NCBI GenBank assembly: GCA_035276765.1
Contig: DATELH010000002.1
Location: 62,001-126,000 of the forward strand
DNA from: DATASD01 sp035276765
GTDB lineage: Bacteria > Patescibacteriota > Saccharimonadia > Saccharimonadales > UBA4665
Length of the DNA: 64,000 bases
Direction of reading: 5' to 3'
Shown: piece after piece, positions 1 through 7,633 of the stretch
Numbering within the stretch: position 1 is the first letter of the stretch
Layout of the letters: every line of letters begins with the position of its first letter
Notes under the pieces: generated by a model
The model's database searches: none
What the model was told of the DNA's origin: nothing
The model's input: only the letters and a program-made list of their open reading frames with translations
Position numbers and translations under genes: made by a program

Positions 1-1449
1 CTCAAATATAACGACAACAATAAACTAACCGGCAACCTAGCGCAAAGCTGGAGTGTTGACGACCGCGGCACCACCTATACCGTGCACCTGCGGCCGCACC
101 TGACATGGCAAGATGGCCAGCCGCTAACAGCCGATGACGTAGTGTTCACGTTTCGTGCCATTCAAAACCCCGACGCCCAATCGCCGCTTAATGGTGGCTG
201 GACAGGTGTAAAGGTGGCGGCTGTGGATCCGCTCACCGTTACGTTCACGCTGCCAAATGTGCTGAGTTCATTTGCCGACTCGTTGACCACAGGCATTGTG
301 CCGAAACACTTGCTCGCAAGCACCCCCATGAGCCAACTGCGGTCCTCGACCTTTAACACAACACATCCGGTGGGCGCCGGGCCGTTTTCGTTGCATGCCA
401 TCCAAGTAAACGGTACCAACGACCAAAATCGCCAAGAACAAGTTGAGCTTGTACCATTTGCTCAATATGCTGGCGGCAAGCCGAAGCTCGACAGTTTTGT
501 AGTGCACTCGTTTTTGAGCGAAACCCAGCTTAATGACGCTTTTAAGGCGCAAGAGGTGAACGCCATTGTCGGGCCTTCGACGGTGGCGGCGGACATCGCC
601 AAACAACCCAATGTGATGGTCGATAGTTTTCCGCTAACGGCCGCCGTGATGAGTTTCTTTAAGACTTCTCAAGGGGTGCTGGCCGATACACAGGTGCGCC
701 AGGCGCTTGTAAAAGGTGCAAATGTGCCGGGCATTATTAAAGACCTCGGCTATCCAACTTTGCCAGTAACCGAACCGATTTTGCGCGGTCAGTTGGGCTT
801 TAACCCTCTGTACCAGCAATTTGGTTTTGACCCGAATGCTGCCAATGCCCAGCTCACCCAAGCTGGTTGGAATCCAGGTACGGATGGTATTCGCACCAAG
901 GATGGCCAGCGGTTGAGCTTTAAACTGTATGCTGAAAACAATTCCGAGTATTCGCTCGTGGCTTCGGCGCTGCAAAAACAGTGGCGCACCATTGGCGTGG
1001 ACATGCAGGTTATTTTACAGAGCGATAGTGACTTCCAAACGACGCTTACGCAGCACACCTACGACGCGCTGCTGTATGGTATTTCAATTGGCGCCGACCC
1101 CGACGTGTTTGTGTACTGGGATAGCTCGCAAGCCGACCCGCGTGCCACGCATCGCTACAATTTCTCGGAATACAAGACGGCACCCGTGGACGCTGCGCTC
1201 GAAGCTGGACGTACGCGGCTCGACCCAACTTTGCGCAGCGCTAAATACCAGCCGTTTTTGCAAACATGGCAGGCCGATGCACCTGCACTCGGACTGTACC
1301 AGCCGCGGTTCTTATACATCACCCATGGCACTGTGTTTGGGCTCGATAGCCACAGCCTCAATACCGGAACCGACCGCTTCGACAACGTGCAGAACTGGAT
1401 GGTCCGCCAGCGCTGGACCACGCCGCAAAATAAACACCCTGCCCCCTAG
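1..1449 (+). CDS. ABC transporter substrate-binding protein, peptide type (SBP_bac_5), 5'-truncated by window
   Basis: The frame is open from base 1, so the start lies outside the window. The visible part carries the family 5 signature: LAQSW, then YTVHLRPHLTWQDGQPLTAD followed by DVVFTF, the hallmark of oligopeptide/nickel-type binding proteins (DppA/OppA). The rest fits the two-lobed C-terminal half of this family and ends in GLYQPRFLYITHGTVFGL, typical of the last lobe. It should bind a peptide or similar solute outside the membrane and deliver it to an ABC permease. The permease and ATPase genes are not in the window. It is the last gene before tRNA-Leu. The family is secure; the substrate cannot be read from the sequence. 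Confidence 0.88.
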   Translation, partial: LKYNDNNKLTGNLAQSWSVDDRGTTYTVHLRPHLTWQDGQPLTADDVVFTFRAIQNPDAQSPLNGGWTGVKVAAVDPLTVTFTLPNVLSSFADSLTTGIVPKHLLASTPMSQLRSSTFNTTHPVGAGPFSLHAIQVNGTNDQNRQEQVELVPFAQYAGGKPKLDSFVVHSFLSETQLNDAFKAQEVNAIVGPSTVAADIAKQPNVMVDSFPLTAAVMSFFKTSQGVLADTQVRQALVKGANVPGIIKDLGYPTLPVTEPILRGQLGFNPLYQQFGFDPNAANAQLTQAGWNPGTDGIRTKDGQRLSFKLYAENNSEYSLVASALQKQWRTIGVDMQVILQSDSDFQTTLTQHTYDALLYGISIGADPDVFVYWDSSQADPRATHRYNFSEYKTAPVDAALEAGRTRLDPTLRSAKYQPFLQTWQADAPALGLYQPRFLYITHGTVFGLDSHSLNTGTDRFDNVQNWMVRQRWTTPQNKHPAP

Positions 1450-1469
1450 AAGAATCCTGCAAAATGTAT

Positions 1470-1475
1470 TACAAT
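1470..1475 (+). promoter_or_regulatory. -10 element for tRNA-Leu(CAG)
   Basis: TACAAT, predicting transcription from about 1482, 12 bases before the mature tRNA 5' end. Confidence 0.5.
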
Positions 1476-1493
1476 GTACCTCGTCCTTAGGAC

Positions 1494-1579
1494 GCGCGAG
1501 TGGCGGAATGGTAGACGCGCTAGTTTCAGGTACTAGTGAGCTTACGCTCGTGGAGGTTCAAGTCCTCTCTCGCGCACCA
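1494..1579 (+). tRNA. tRNA-Leu (anticodon CAG)
   Basis: Acceptor stem gcgcgag/ctcgcgc with encoded CCA end, anticodon stem ctagt/actag around loop TTCAGGT, giving anticodon CAG (reads CUG). It has the long variable arm of class II tRNA-Leu and a normal T arm (ggagg-TTCAAGTC). Length 86 nt. Confidence 0.96.
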
Positions 1580-1598
1580 AGTTGAATAACAGATACAA

Positions 1599-1627
1599 AA
1601 GTGTTCCACATTCGGAGCACTTTTTGT
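1599..1627 (+). terminator. Rho-independent terminator after tRNA-Leu
   Basis: Stem AAGTGTTCC / GGAGCACTT (9 pairs with one G-U), 6-nt loop, followed by a T run. Confidence 0.8.
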
Positions 1628-1682
1628 TTGCTGCAATATATTCTCATCTGTTTCATGAGTTCAAGTCCTCTTGAGTTAAAAA

Positions 1683-1691
1683 TGCTACAAT
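1683..1691 (+). promoter_or_regulatory. Extended -10 promoter, leaderless (gene at 1698)
   Basis: TGC-TACAAT ends exactly 6 nt before the ATG at 1698, so the predicted +1 is the A of ATG. Confidence 0.65.
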
Positions 1692-1697
1692 CGAACT

Positions 1698-2267
1698 ATG
1701 AGTAAGCGTGTTGTTATAGTTCACGGATACAAAGGTAAGCCTGAAACCAACTGGAAACCTTGGCTCAAGCGGGAACTTGAGAAAAAAGGATTTGAAGTAG
1801 ATGTACCAGCGATGCCTCATACTAAGCATCCGGTTGCAGCTGAATGGGTGGCTAAGCTTGCAGACATCGTGGATGAACCAAATCTGGATACTTACCTCGT
1901 TGGTCACAGTTTGGGCTGTATCACCATATTGCGTTATTTGGAGACCCTTGCCGAAGGCCAAAAAATTGGTGGTGCTATTCTGGTTGCTGGCTTTGGTGAG
2001 CGATTTCAAAAGTATCAAGCAGGAAATCACGACACCTTTTTCGACCATGAACTGGACTGGGCACGTATTCGTAGCCACTGTAACAATTTTGTGGCGATTC
2101 ATTCTGACGATGACTCTGGCGTCGATGTTTCGCAACTTGATCTTTTTGCGGATAAGTTAGGCGCGAAACCTTTATTGGAGCACGGATTCGGGCACTTTAG
2201 TTCAGCTGATGGCGTGTTTGAGATTCCTTTAGTGCGGAATGAATTATTAGCAATGGTTGAACATTGA
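1698..2267 (+). CDS. Small alpha/beta hydrolase, RBBP9/YdeN-like serine esterase
   Basis: A 189-residue single-domain alpha/beta hydrolase. The N-terminus has the short VVIVHGYKG oxyanion turn, the nucleophile elbow is GHSLG (Ser71), and the C-terminal LEHGFGHFSS supplies the likely catalytic His. Size and layout match the RBBP9/YdeN (DUF1234-like) esterase group. It is a predicted cytosolic hydrolase with unknown substrate. It is transcribed alone from what looks like a leaderless promoter; there is no Shine-Dalgarno before the ATG. The GreA-like gene that follows is convergent. The fold is secure, the subfamily likely. Confidence 0.85.
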   Translation: MSKRVVIVHGYKGKPETNWKPWLKRELEKKGFEVDVPAMPHTKHPVAAEWVAKLADIVDEPNLDTYLVGHSLGCITILRYLETLAEGQKIGGAILVAGFGERFQKYQAGNHDTFFDHELDWARIRSHCNNFVAIHSDDDSGVDVSQLDLFADKLGAKPLLEHGFGHFSSADGVFEIPLVRNELLAMVEH

Positions 2268-2313
2268 AGCTGGGTCAGGCCTAGGTTTAAGTTTTCGGGC
2301 TCGCCAATAGTAA

Positions 2314-2880
2314 CTAGCCAGTCTGGGTCATATCACCAAAAACAGCAATTTGCCCAACCTTGACACCCATAGATCGCTGATTAATTTCAAACGTAACTTC
2401 AGCCCCACTTTGCGCATTTAGTACGGCAGCCCCAAGGGGACTGCTAATAGTAGTTGCTTCCATGCCAGGATAATATACGGTAATGTCTTCCGGTAATTCA
2501 GAAATGGCACCGGTTAGAAGCATTGATACAGTGTCGCCAGGGCTGAACTCGATGTCTACGATACTACCCAGAGTGGCTCCGCCGGGCACCTCAGGCTCTA
2601 CCGATCCATAAGATGCGACATACGCGGTCTGAAGCGTGCGAATAATTTTTTCAGCTTCATCGCCCAAACCCCGCGAGTCAGCAGCAATCATTTCGGCGGC
2701 ATGGTTGTCGTGCCAGGTCTCGGAAGACTGATCCATAACTTCGCCAAGAAGATGGCCCAAGTCTCTCTGACGAACACCTAGTTCATCAAGGCGTGCCCTC
2801 AAAGTTGTTTCTTCAAAAGGTAATATTGGCTGCTTGCCGCTGCTACGAATTTCTTGCAAGGTATTGTATTGTTGAGCCAT
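2314..2880 (-). CDS. GreA/GreB C-terminal-like protein
   Basis: 188 residues. The last ~70 match the FKBP-like C-terminal domain of GreA/GreB-type factors: an SxxGDTVSM strand, then TISSPLGAAVLNAQSGAEVT, the SPLG-A-L-G-x-G-V signature. The N-terminal ~100 residues do not show the canonical GreA coiled coil; they are acidic and helical. It may bind RNA polymerase like other Gre/Rnk relatives, but that is inference. The start at 2880 is chosen because GGA lies about 6 nt upstream; an in-frame TTG at 2898 is less likely. It is convergent with the hydrolase. Confidence 0.6.
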   Translation of the reverse strand: MAQQYNTLQEIRSSGKQPILPFEETTLRARLDELGVRQRDLGHLLGEVMDQSSETWHDNHAAEMIAADSRGLGDEAEKIIRTLQTAYVASYGSVEPEVPGGATLGSIVDIEFSPGDTVSMLLTGAISELPEDITVYYPGMEATTISSPLGAAVLNAQSGAEVTFEINQRSMGVKVGQIAVFGDMTQTG

Positions 2881-2952
2881 GTTTATTCCAAATCTCAATT
2901 TTGTATAGCCATAAGACTATGGCATAGCCGTCAATGTACGTCAACTGCCTTG

Positions 2953-3612
2953 CTATTGCTGCTGCTCGTAAGCATCAAGCATCGTCATAGTCTGCAATTG
3001 TGAACTATCGAGTTGTAGGGTTGGGATACCACTATTCTGGGTGATGGTGTTAGTTGCCTGAAGCCATGTATCTTGATAGCGCGAGAGAAAGTATGGCGCA
3101 TTAAATCCCCAGAAACGCTCGAGCTCATTACCTTGTTTTTGACGATCCTGGATGCGCTCCATGATTACTTTGTCAGGAGCATGGACTAAAGTAATGTGAT
3201 CTGGCTTTAACATGTCGCCTTCCAGCCAGGTATTGATTGCGCGGTCAATCTCTAGGGAAGGCTTCTCTCCGACCACGATCCGCATAAGCGCGTGCGAAAT
3301 TAATGTTACAAGTCCGTTACCCGTTGTGGCGACATCCTTATCCTGTCTGAGCAGACTGTTTACATCGCCGTCAAATCGGCGATTTAAATTCAAAAAAAGC
3401 TGCTCGCGGCGATCGACAAAATCACTATCTATTGGTGTGTTCAGGTTGGCTTTTTTGAATGCTCGCACTTCAGGGGTGCTTGTAGGTTCGAGGATCTTGG
3501 CACCAAATCTATTCTGTAGTCCCTGTAGAAATGTTGACTTGCCTGAACCATCTACGCCGAGCACTAATGAGAGTACACCTCTCTCGGAGGGATTGTTTGT
3601 CATTTCGTTCAT
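2953..3612 (-). CDS. P-loop nucleoside/nucleotide kinase, thymidylate-kinase-like
   Basis: 219 residues. Walker A is GVDGSGKST (residues 19-27), typical of dTMP kinases and deoxynucleoside kinases. A DRREQLFLNLNRR segment resembles the DR-containing substrate site, and ERIQDRQKQGNELERF resembles the lid (E/D-R-x-x-x-R). It likely phosphorylates a nucleoside or nucleotide with ATP. The ATG at 3612 follows GGGAG with a 6-nt gap, so the 29-residue upstream extension is rejected. It is divergent from the radical-SAM/CYTH pair across 139 bp, which suggests a shared pathway. It is not a canonical Tmk by sequence, so substrate is open. Confidence 0.7.
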   Translation of the reverse strand: MNEMTNNPSERGVLSLVLGVDGSGKSTFLQGLQNRFGAKILEPTSTPEVRAFKKANLNTPIDSDFVDRREQLFLNLNRRFDGDVNSLLRQDKDVATTGNGLVTLISHALMRIVVGEKPSLEIDRAINTWLEGDMLKPDHITLVHAPDKVIMERIQDRQKQGNELERFWGFNAPYFLSRYQDTWLQATNTITQNSGIPTLQLDSSQLQTMTMLDAYEQQQ

Positions 3613-3751
3613 GCTTAACTCCCGTAGGTTCGAAAATTGTAGACTTATACTGACAGATAAAAAGAAGGTCGTCAATCCGGAAGAAAAAGCAGGTTGCAAT
3701 AAAACACAAGGTTATATAAAATAGCAAATCAATTATCCAAGGAATAAGAAT
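3613..3751. promoter_or_regulatory. Divergent promoter region
   Basis: AT-rich 139-bp gap. On the plus strand TATAAAAT (around 3714) lies upstream of AAGGA and ATG 3752. On the minus strand there is a TTGACG and downstream TATAAG/TACAAT hexamers before GGGAG-ATG 3612. No clear operator was seen. Confidence 0.45.
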
Positions 3752-4975
3752 ATGGCAGTTGAGTCAGAGCGAGTGCCCTTGTTATCTAATAATCCAATGC
3801 CGGAAACAGACTTTCGTCTTGCGGCTTGGCAACTAGAGCTAAAAGATAATCCATTTGGCGACGATGTGTCGCGGCTTGTTGGAGCAGAAAGAGAAGTGTC
3901 GGTAACTGTAAATATGGACACATCGCTGCGTCCGAAAGTTTTAGATGCTTGCGGTATGACCTGTGTTTTTTGCCACAATGAAGGTACTCCGGTTGCCAGC
4001 GATAATAAAAATCGTATAATTTTTCTGGGTAGTGTTGGCATATCGGGCCGCGTATCTGTTTTTAGCGAAGCAAACGGGGTAGATTTCTTACCAGGCAAAA
4101 TGATGCCAGATGAGAATTTTAAGAGTTCTTTAGCAGTATTAAAAGAAGGTCTTGGGCTTAATGAAATGCATATGACAGGCGGTGAGCCGACGTTGCATCC
4201 CGAGTTACCACAACTCATTTCAGTCGCCGCAGATCAGGGTTACTCTGTCAAAATGACTTCTAATGGTGAGAACGGTGTTCGCATGATCCCAGCATGTGCC
4301 GAAGCGGGGCTAAAGAAGGTTAACTTTAGTATTTTTGGTACGACTCCTAATGAGTTGGCGGCAGTCCAACATGCCCGATATCGGAATCCAAATCTAGCAG
4401 CAGCAAAAATTAAAGCGCTTCACAGATCTATAGCAACAGCCGTAGAATACAATGTTGAGGTAGGAGCAAATATTGTTATGTCGGATATTTCACATGCTGA
4501 CCGCGTACGCCGGGTGCTCGATGAGTTCGAACCTAAACTATCTTTGCGAATTTTACCTGATCTAGACTTGGGGGCTGAGTCACATTTCGCAATTTATAAG
4601 TTTCTTGCTGACTTAGGCGCAAAGGCTATGGATGCATCGGTTGACGCCGGAAGTTCTAACGCACGCGTGCGCTATCAACTGCCTGATGGACGCGAAGTTT
4701 ATTTTAAACAAATCCGTCCGGCACGTATGCCAGAAACTTGTGGAAGCTGTGAATTAAATAACTCCGATGATTGCAAGGAAGGTTACTATGGCGTTCGATT
4801 GTACACTGATCAGGTCGGCGACTATAAAGTAGGTGTTTGCTTACAGCGAATGGATCTAACGATGCCAATCGATGAGTTTATTGGTAGTTCTGTTTATAAT
4901 GATGTTCGTAAGATGCGTGAAAAAGAGTATGAGCAACTTTCGAATTATTATAATAACCGGGGGAAGGATTCGTAA
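3752..4975 (+). CDS. Radical SAM protein, MoaA-like, with C-terminal auxiliary cysteines
   Basis: 407 residues. The radical SAM motif is C67-GMT-C71-VF-C74 (CX3CX2C), followed by MTGGEPTLHPEL, the SAM-binding GGE motif. Near the C-terminus C330-X2-C333-X7-C341-X21-C363 could hold a second Fe-S cluster, as in MoaA and SPASM-type enzymes. It should cleave SAM to a 5'-deoxyadenosyl radical; the substrate is unknown. No molybdopterin genes are nearby, so MoaA itself is unlikely. The ATG at 3752 has AAGGA upstream. Its TAA overlaps the ATG of the CYTH gene (TAATG), implying translational coupling. A 50-residue N-terminal extension precedes the radical SAM core. Confidence 0.85.
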   Translation: MAVESERVPLLSNNPMPETDFRLAAWQLELKDNPFGDDVSRLVGAEREVSVTVNMDTSLRPKVLDACGMTCVFCHNEGTPVASDNKNRIIFLGSVGISGRVSVFSEANGVDFLPGKMMPDENFKSSLAVLKEGLGLNEMHMTGGEPTLHPELPQLISVAADQGYSVKMTSNGENGVRMIPACAEAGLKKVNFSIFGTTPNELAAVQHARYRNPNLAAAKIKALHRSIATAVEYNVEVGANIVMSDISHADRVRRVLDEFEPKLSLRILPDLDLGAESHFAIYKFLADLGAKAMDASVDAGSSNARVRYQLPDGREVYFKQIRPARMPETCGSCELNNSDDCKEGYYGVRLYTDQVGDYKVGVCLQRMDLTMPIDEFIGSSVYNDVRKMREKEYEQLSNYYNNRGKDS

Positions 4976-5508
4976 TGTCCGATATTGAGCACGAAGGCAA
5001 AATACTACAAATAGATGTCGAGGCGCTACAAAAAAAGTTCGCACAACTTGGTGTAAAAATGGTCGGCGACTACACCTTTCGTCGCTATGTTTTTGATATT
5101 GTGCCTGCTCAAAAGGGTACTTGGGTGCGTTTACGTACAAACGGCACGGAAACGACACTGACAGTCAAACAGATTGCTTCGAATGCTATCGATGGTACGC
5201 ATGAATGGGAAGTGGGTGTCTCGGACTTTGATACGACTTTAGAAATCCTCAAGAAAAGTGGTCTGACGCCAAAAGGCTACCAAGAAAATCGTCGTATTGA
5301 ATATGCCTGGCAGGGCGCTATGCTATGCATCGATTATTGGCCGAAACTCCAGCCATATTTGGAGATTGAAACCGAAGCTAAAGAAGAAGTAAAACGTATT
5401 GCGAGTGAGCTTGGCTTTAGTCTCTCCGAGTTAACCGGTGATAATACCATGAAGCTCTATGCGAAACAGGGCATAGATCTCGATCAGGTTGCTGAGCTGA
5501 AATTTTAA
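4975..5508 (+). CDS. CYTH-domain protein (class IV adenylate cyclase / triphosphatase family)
   Basis: 177 residues. E5-H-E7-G-K9 is the ExExK motif of the CYTH tunnel fold. Further charged strands follow (VRLRTNG, LTVKQI, EWEVGV, RRIEYAW, YLEIETEA), as in CyaB/ThTPase proteins. Members bind triphosphates with Mg2+; they are cyclases, thiamine-triphosphatases or inorganic triphosphatases. The order of strands and the YLEIE motif resemble the CyaB branch, but activity cannot be read from sequence. It is coupled to the radical SAM gene by a one-base stop/start overlap with a strong GGGGGAAGGA before it. Together with the divergent kinase it suggests a nucleotide- or cofactor-phosphate pathway. 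Confidence 0.85.
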   Translation: MSDIEHEGKILQIDVEALQKKFAQLGVKMVGDYTFRRYVFDIVPAQKGTWVRLRTNGTETTLTVKQIASNAIDGTHEWEVGVSDFDTTLEILKKSGLTPKGYQENRRIEYAWQGAMLCIDYWPKLQPYLEIETEAKEEVKRIASELGFSLSELTGDNTMKLYAKQGIDLDQVAELKF

Positions 5509-5564
5509 GCGCTTCTAGGATAGCGCTCAAATTAAGCTAGAAGATTAGAGCGGTGTTGTGCTTA

Positions 5565-5573
5565 TGCTACAAT
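5565..5573 (+). promoter_or_regulatory. Extended -10 promoter upstream of 5615
   Basis: TGC-TACAAT; predicted +1 near 5580, giving a ~35-nt leader with GAGGG before ATG 5615. Confidence 0.6.
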
Positions 5574-5614
5574 ATGGCGAGAAGTAATTAAGCCATAGCA
5601 AAAAGCGAGGGATA

Positions 5615-6664
5615 ATGACGCCAGAAGATCAAACTCCACAAAAACCTGTAACGCCGGGCAGTAGCGCCCCGGACGTTAACCGGCCCATGCCTTGGACGCC
5701 GCCGGCCGAGGGCGAAGAAGCAAAACCCGCCGAAGTTAATTCGGAAAGCATGGGCGATGTTACCAGTGAGGCTCCAACCGAGCCCGTCAATTCATCTGAA
5801 ACGCCATCCTTAGACACGCAGACTCCTGAAGCGCCAAGCGAAACGGCTGCGTCTGAAGCGCCCACAACCGAAGCCATGCCGCCGGCCGAACCGCCTGTTT
5901 CGCCCGCGCCTCCGGTAGCTCCTACGCCGCCATCGACACCGGAAACACCGTTGAGCGAAGCGCCGGCGCCCATTGGCGTACCCACTCCGCCTGCCCCCCA
6001 GCCGCCAGCCCCAAGTGGCGGATCAAAAAAATGGTTGAAGATTGTCCTCTTAGTGGTCGTTCTCGCGCTGGTGGTCGCGGCTGCTTTTTTTGGCTATAAG
6101 GCGCTGAAGCACAACAACCAGACTGCCTCTGTTAATAATGCTTTGGACGCCGCCCAAACCAAAAAGGTTTCCGGTGCAACCGACCTCAGTACGCTCAACA
6201 GCATCCAGCTCGAGATGCCAGCGAGCGCACTGGCCAGCCTCACTAAACAAAAAACTTCCGCTTCCACGCTCAATTACTATACGACCGCCGACAACACTTG
6301 TTTTGTAGCATATGGCACCGGTGATTCCAGTATCATCAAGGGGGCGAACATTTCAGAAATTGTAAACGCCTACCTTGATGGTATCCGCAAGACGGGCGCC
6401 AATGTTGCTACGCCAACCGCTGCCGACCCGCGAACCTTCAAAGACACCAAAGACGCTACCAAAACCTACAGCATACCCAGTCTAAACTTTACGTTTACGC
6501 AAGGTAATGAGCATGCTCAGGGGTACTACAGCGGCACGGTGCTCAAAAGCGGCCAGCGCGTGGTCGTTGAAACTGCCTGCGACAACAAAACTGGCACCGT
6601 CGACCAAGCACAAATGACGGCGCTTTCAAACATTACCAAACAGTTGACCATAACTGTCCAATAA
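5615..6664 (+). CDS. Pro/Glu/Thr-rich single-pass membrane protein
   Basis: 349 residues. Residues 1-135 are a low-complexity, Pro/Glu/Ala/Thr-rich and acidic segment that should be disordered in the cytoplasm. A basic GGSKKWLK stretch leads into one transmembrane helix (about 138-160). Residues 170-349 form a Thr/Ser-rich domain predicted to be outside, with two Cys (NTCFVAYG, ETACDN) that could pair. No known domain was recognised. The start is set by GAGGG 5 nt upstream. It stands alone with its own promoter. Confidence 0.75.
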   Translation: MTPEDQTPQKPVTPGSSAPDVNRPMPWTPPAEGEEAKPAEVNSESMGDVTSEAPTEPVNSSETPSLDTQTPEAPSETAASEAPTTEAMPPAEPPVSPAPPVAPTPPSTPETPLSEAPAPIGVPTPPAPQPPAPSGGSKKWLKIVLLVVVLALVVAAAFFGYKALKHNNQTASVNNALDAAQTKKVSGATDLSTLNSIQLEMPASALASLTKQKTSASTLNYYTTADNTCFVAYGTGDSSIIKGANISEIVNAYLDGIRKTGANVATPTAADPRTFKDTKDATKTYSIPSLNFTFTQGNEHAQGYYSGTVLKSGQRVVVETACDNKTGTVDQAQMTALSNITKQLTITVQ

Positions 6665-6725
6665 TCACGCTCGTAAACGCCATGGCAGTTTTCTGACGTG
6701 GTTACTATGTCACATATTTTCATGA

Positions 6726-6734
6726 TGGTACAAT
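6726..6734 (+). promoter_or_regulatory. Extended -10 promoter upstream of 6760
   Basis: TGG-TACAAT; predicted +1 near 6741, leaving a short leader with GAGGG before ATG 6760. Confidence 0.6.
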
Positions 6735-6759
6735 GCAGTAGATAAGTGTGAGGGTTGAT

Positions 6760-7554
6760 ATGACAGAATTCTACGAACAAAGGCCGTCTCCTTCGGAGTT
6801 GGCCGATGGGGTAATGGCGCAGGCCTTTTCGGTAACGCGCCGTACTTATGCCGAGCTTGCTGAGCTAGAACAACAATGTTCTGTGGCCGATTTAGGCCGA
6901 ACCATAGCACAAGACGCGGTAAGGCCTATGCCTGAATCAGAGGAAGATCTAGATTGGGATAACGATACGGTGCCTGCTGGCGAGCGGGACACCAATAATC
7001 GCAATGCATTATTGCGGGCCATATACGACATGAAGCAACGGCATAAGGGTCATATTGTTGAAGCGCGCAAAAGTTTGGCGGATATCACAGGACTTAGCAA
7101 TGGAGAATATTTTGGTGATGCCGCAGCACTTTACGTCTTAGACCCGACTTCTGTAGTCGCTTGCGCCGAGGCTGAGGCAAAACGCTCAGCAATGATGACG
7201 CTGATCGAACGGTTTGAGGCCGGCACGCCAGTGATGGGCCGCGATTTGCATGATTTGCGTGACGTACCAGTGCAAGGTGGCGTCGTTGGCGGCCGCGTAC
7301 ATGCGATTGCGCGAACGCCAGTGTGGCCCAATCCTGTCGCGGCAGATATTGGCATCGAAATAAACATAGCTCGCGCTGGTGCAGAACCGCTCACCCTTGT
7401 CCGCGATATGTGCGGGCTACTCGATCCGTTTAGCCCGAATTTTTTGCGAACCACTCCCGAAGAAATCCAAGAGTTTCGGCGCCAAGCCCTGCAAACCGGC
7501 GAAGATCCGCAAACCGTCGCTGCGGCTTTGGCGCACATGCGGCTGGACGCATAG
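6760..7554 (+). CDS. Hypothetical protein (264 aa)
   Basis: A soluble protein with no signal peptide or transmembrane segment. The N-terminal half is helical with an acidic patch (ESEEDLDWDND). The middle has a strand-rich part (DVPVQGGVVGGRVHAIAR). I do not recognise the family. The start is the ATG at 6760 because GAGGG precedes it; a GTG at 6748 is in frame but lacks support. It is a single-gene unit ending 79 bp before the FAD oxidase. Confidence 0.7.
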   Translation: MTEFYEQRPSPSELADGVMAQAFSVTRRTYAELAELEQQCSVADLGRTIAQDAVRPMPESEEDLDWDNDTVPAGERDTNNRNALLRAIYDMKQRHKGHIVEARKSLADITGLSNGEYFGDAAALYVLDPTSVVACAEAEAKRSAMMTLIERFEAGTPVMGRDLHDLRDVPVQGGVVGGRVHAIARTPVWPNPVAADIGIEINIARAGAEPLTLVRDMCGLLDPFSPNFLRTTPEEIQEFRRQALQTGEDPQTVAAALAHMRLDA

Positions 7555-7577
7555 CATAACCGCCATATGGCCTTTTG

Positions 7578-7586
7578 TGCTATCAT
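7578..7586 (+). promoter_or_regulatory. Extended -10 promoter upstream of 7634
   Basis: TGC-TATCAT, 47 bp before ATG 7634. The Shine-Dalgarno of 7634 is weak (GGGG, 14 nt away). Confidence 0.45.
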
Positions 7587-7633
7587 AACTCGTATAGCAA
7601 TGACAAATGACAAAACTGGGGTAACAACAAGTA

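Noticed and set aside
929..1585. Plus-strand ORF overlapping the transporter gene and tRNA-Leu
   Set aside because: Shadow frame of the binding protein that runs into a tRNA.
3752..4975. Calling the radical SAM gene moaA
   Set aside because: There are no molybdopterin neighbours, it has a 50-residue N-terminal extension, and its C-terminal Cys spacing is not the usual MoaA pattern.
4975..5508. CYTH protein as the cAMP source for the CRP-like site at 27177
   Set aside because: Most CYTH proteins are triphosphatases, and no cAMP receptor is in the window; the link is speculation.
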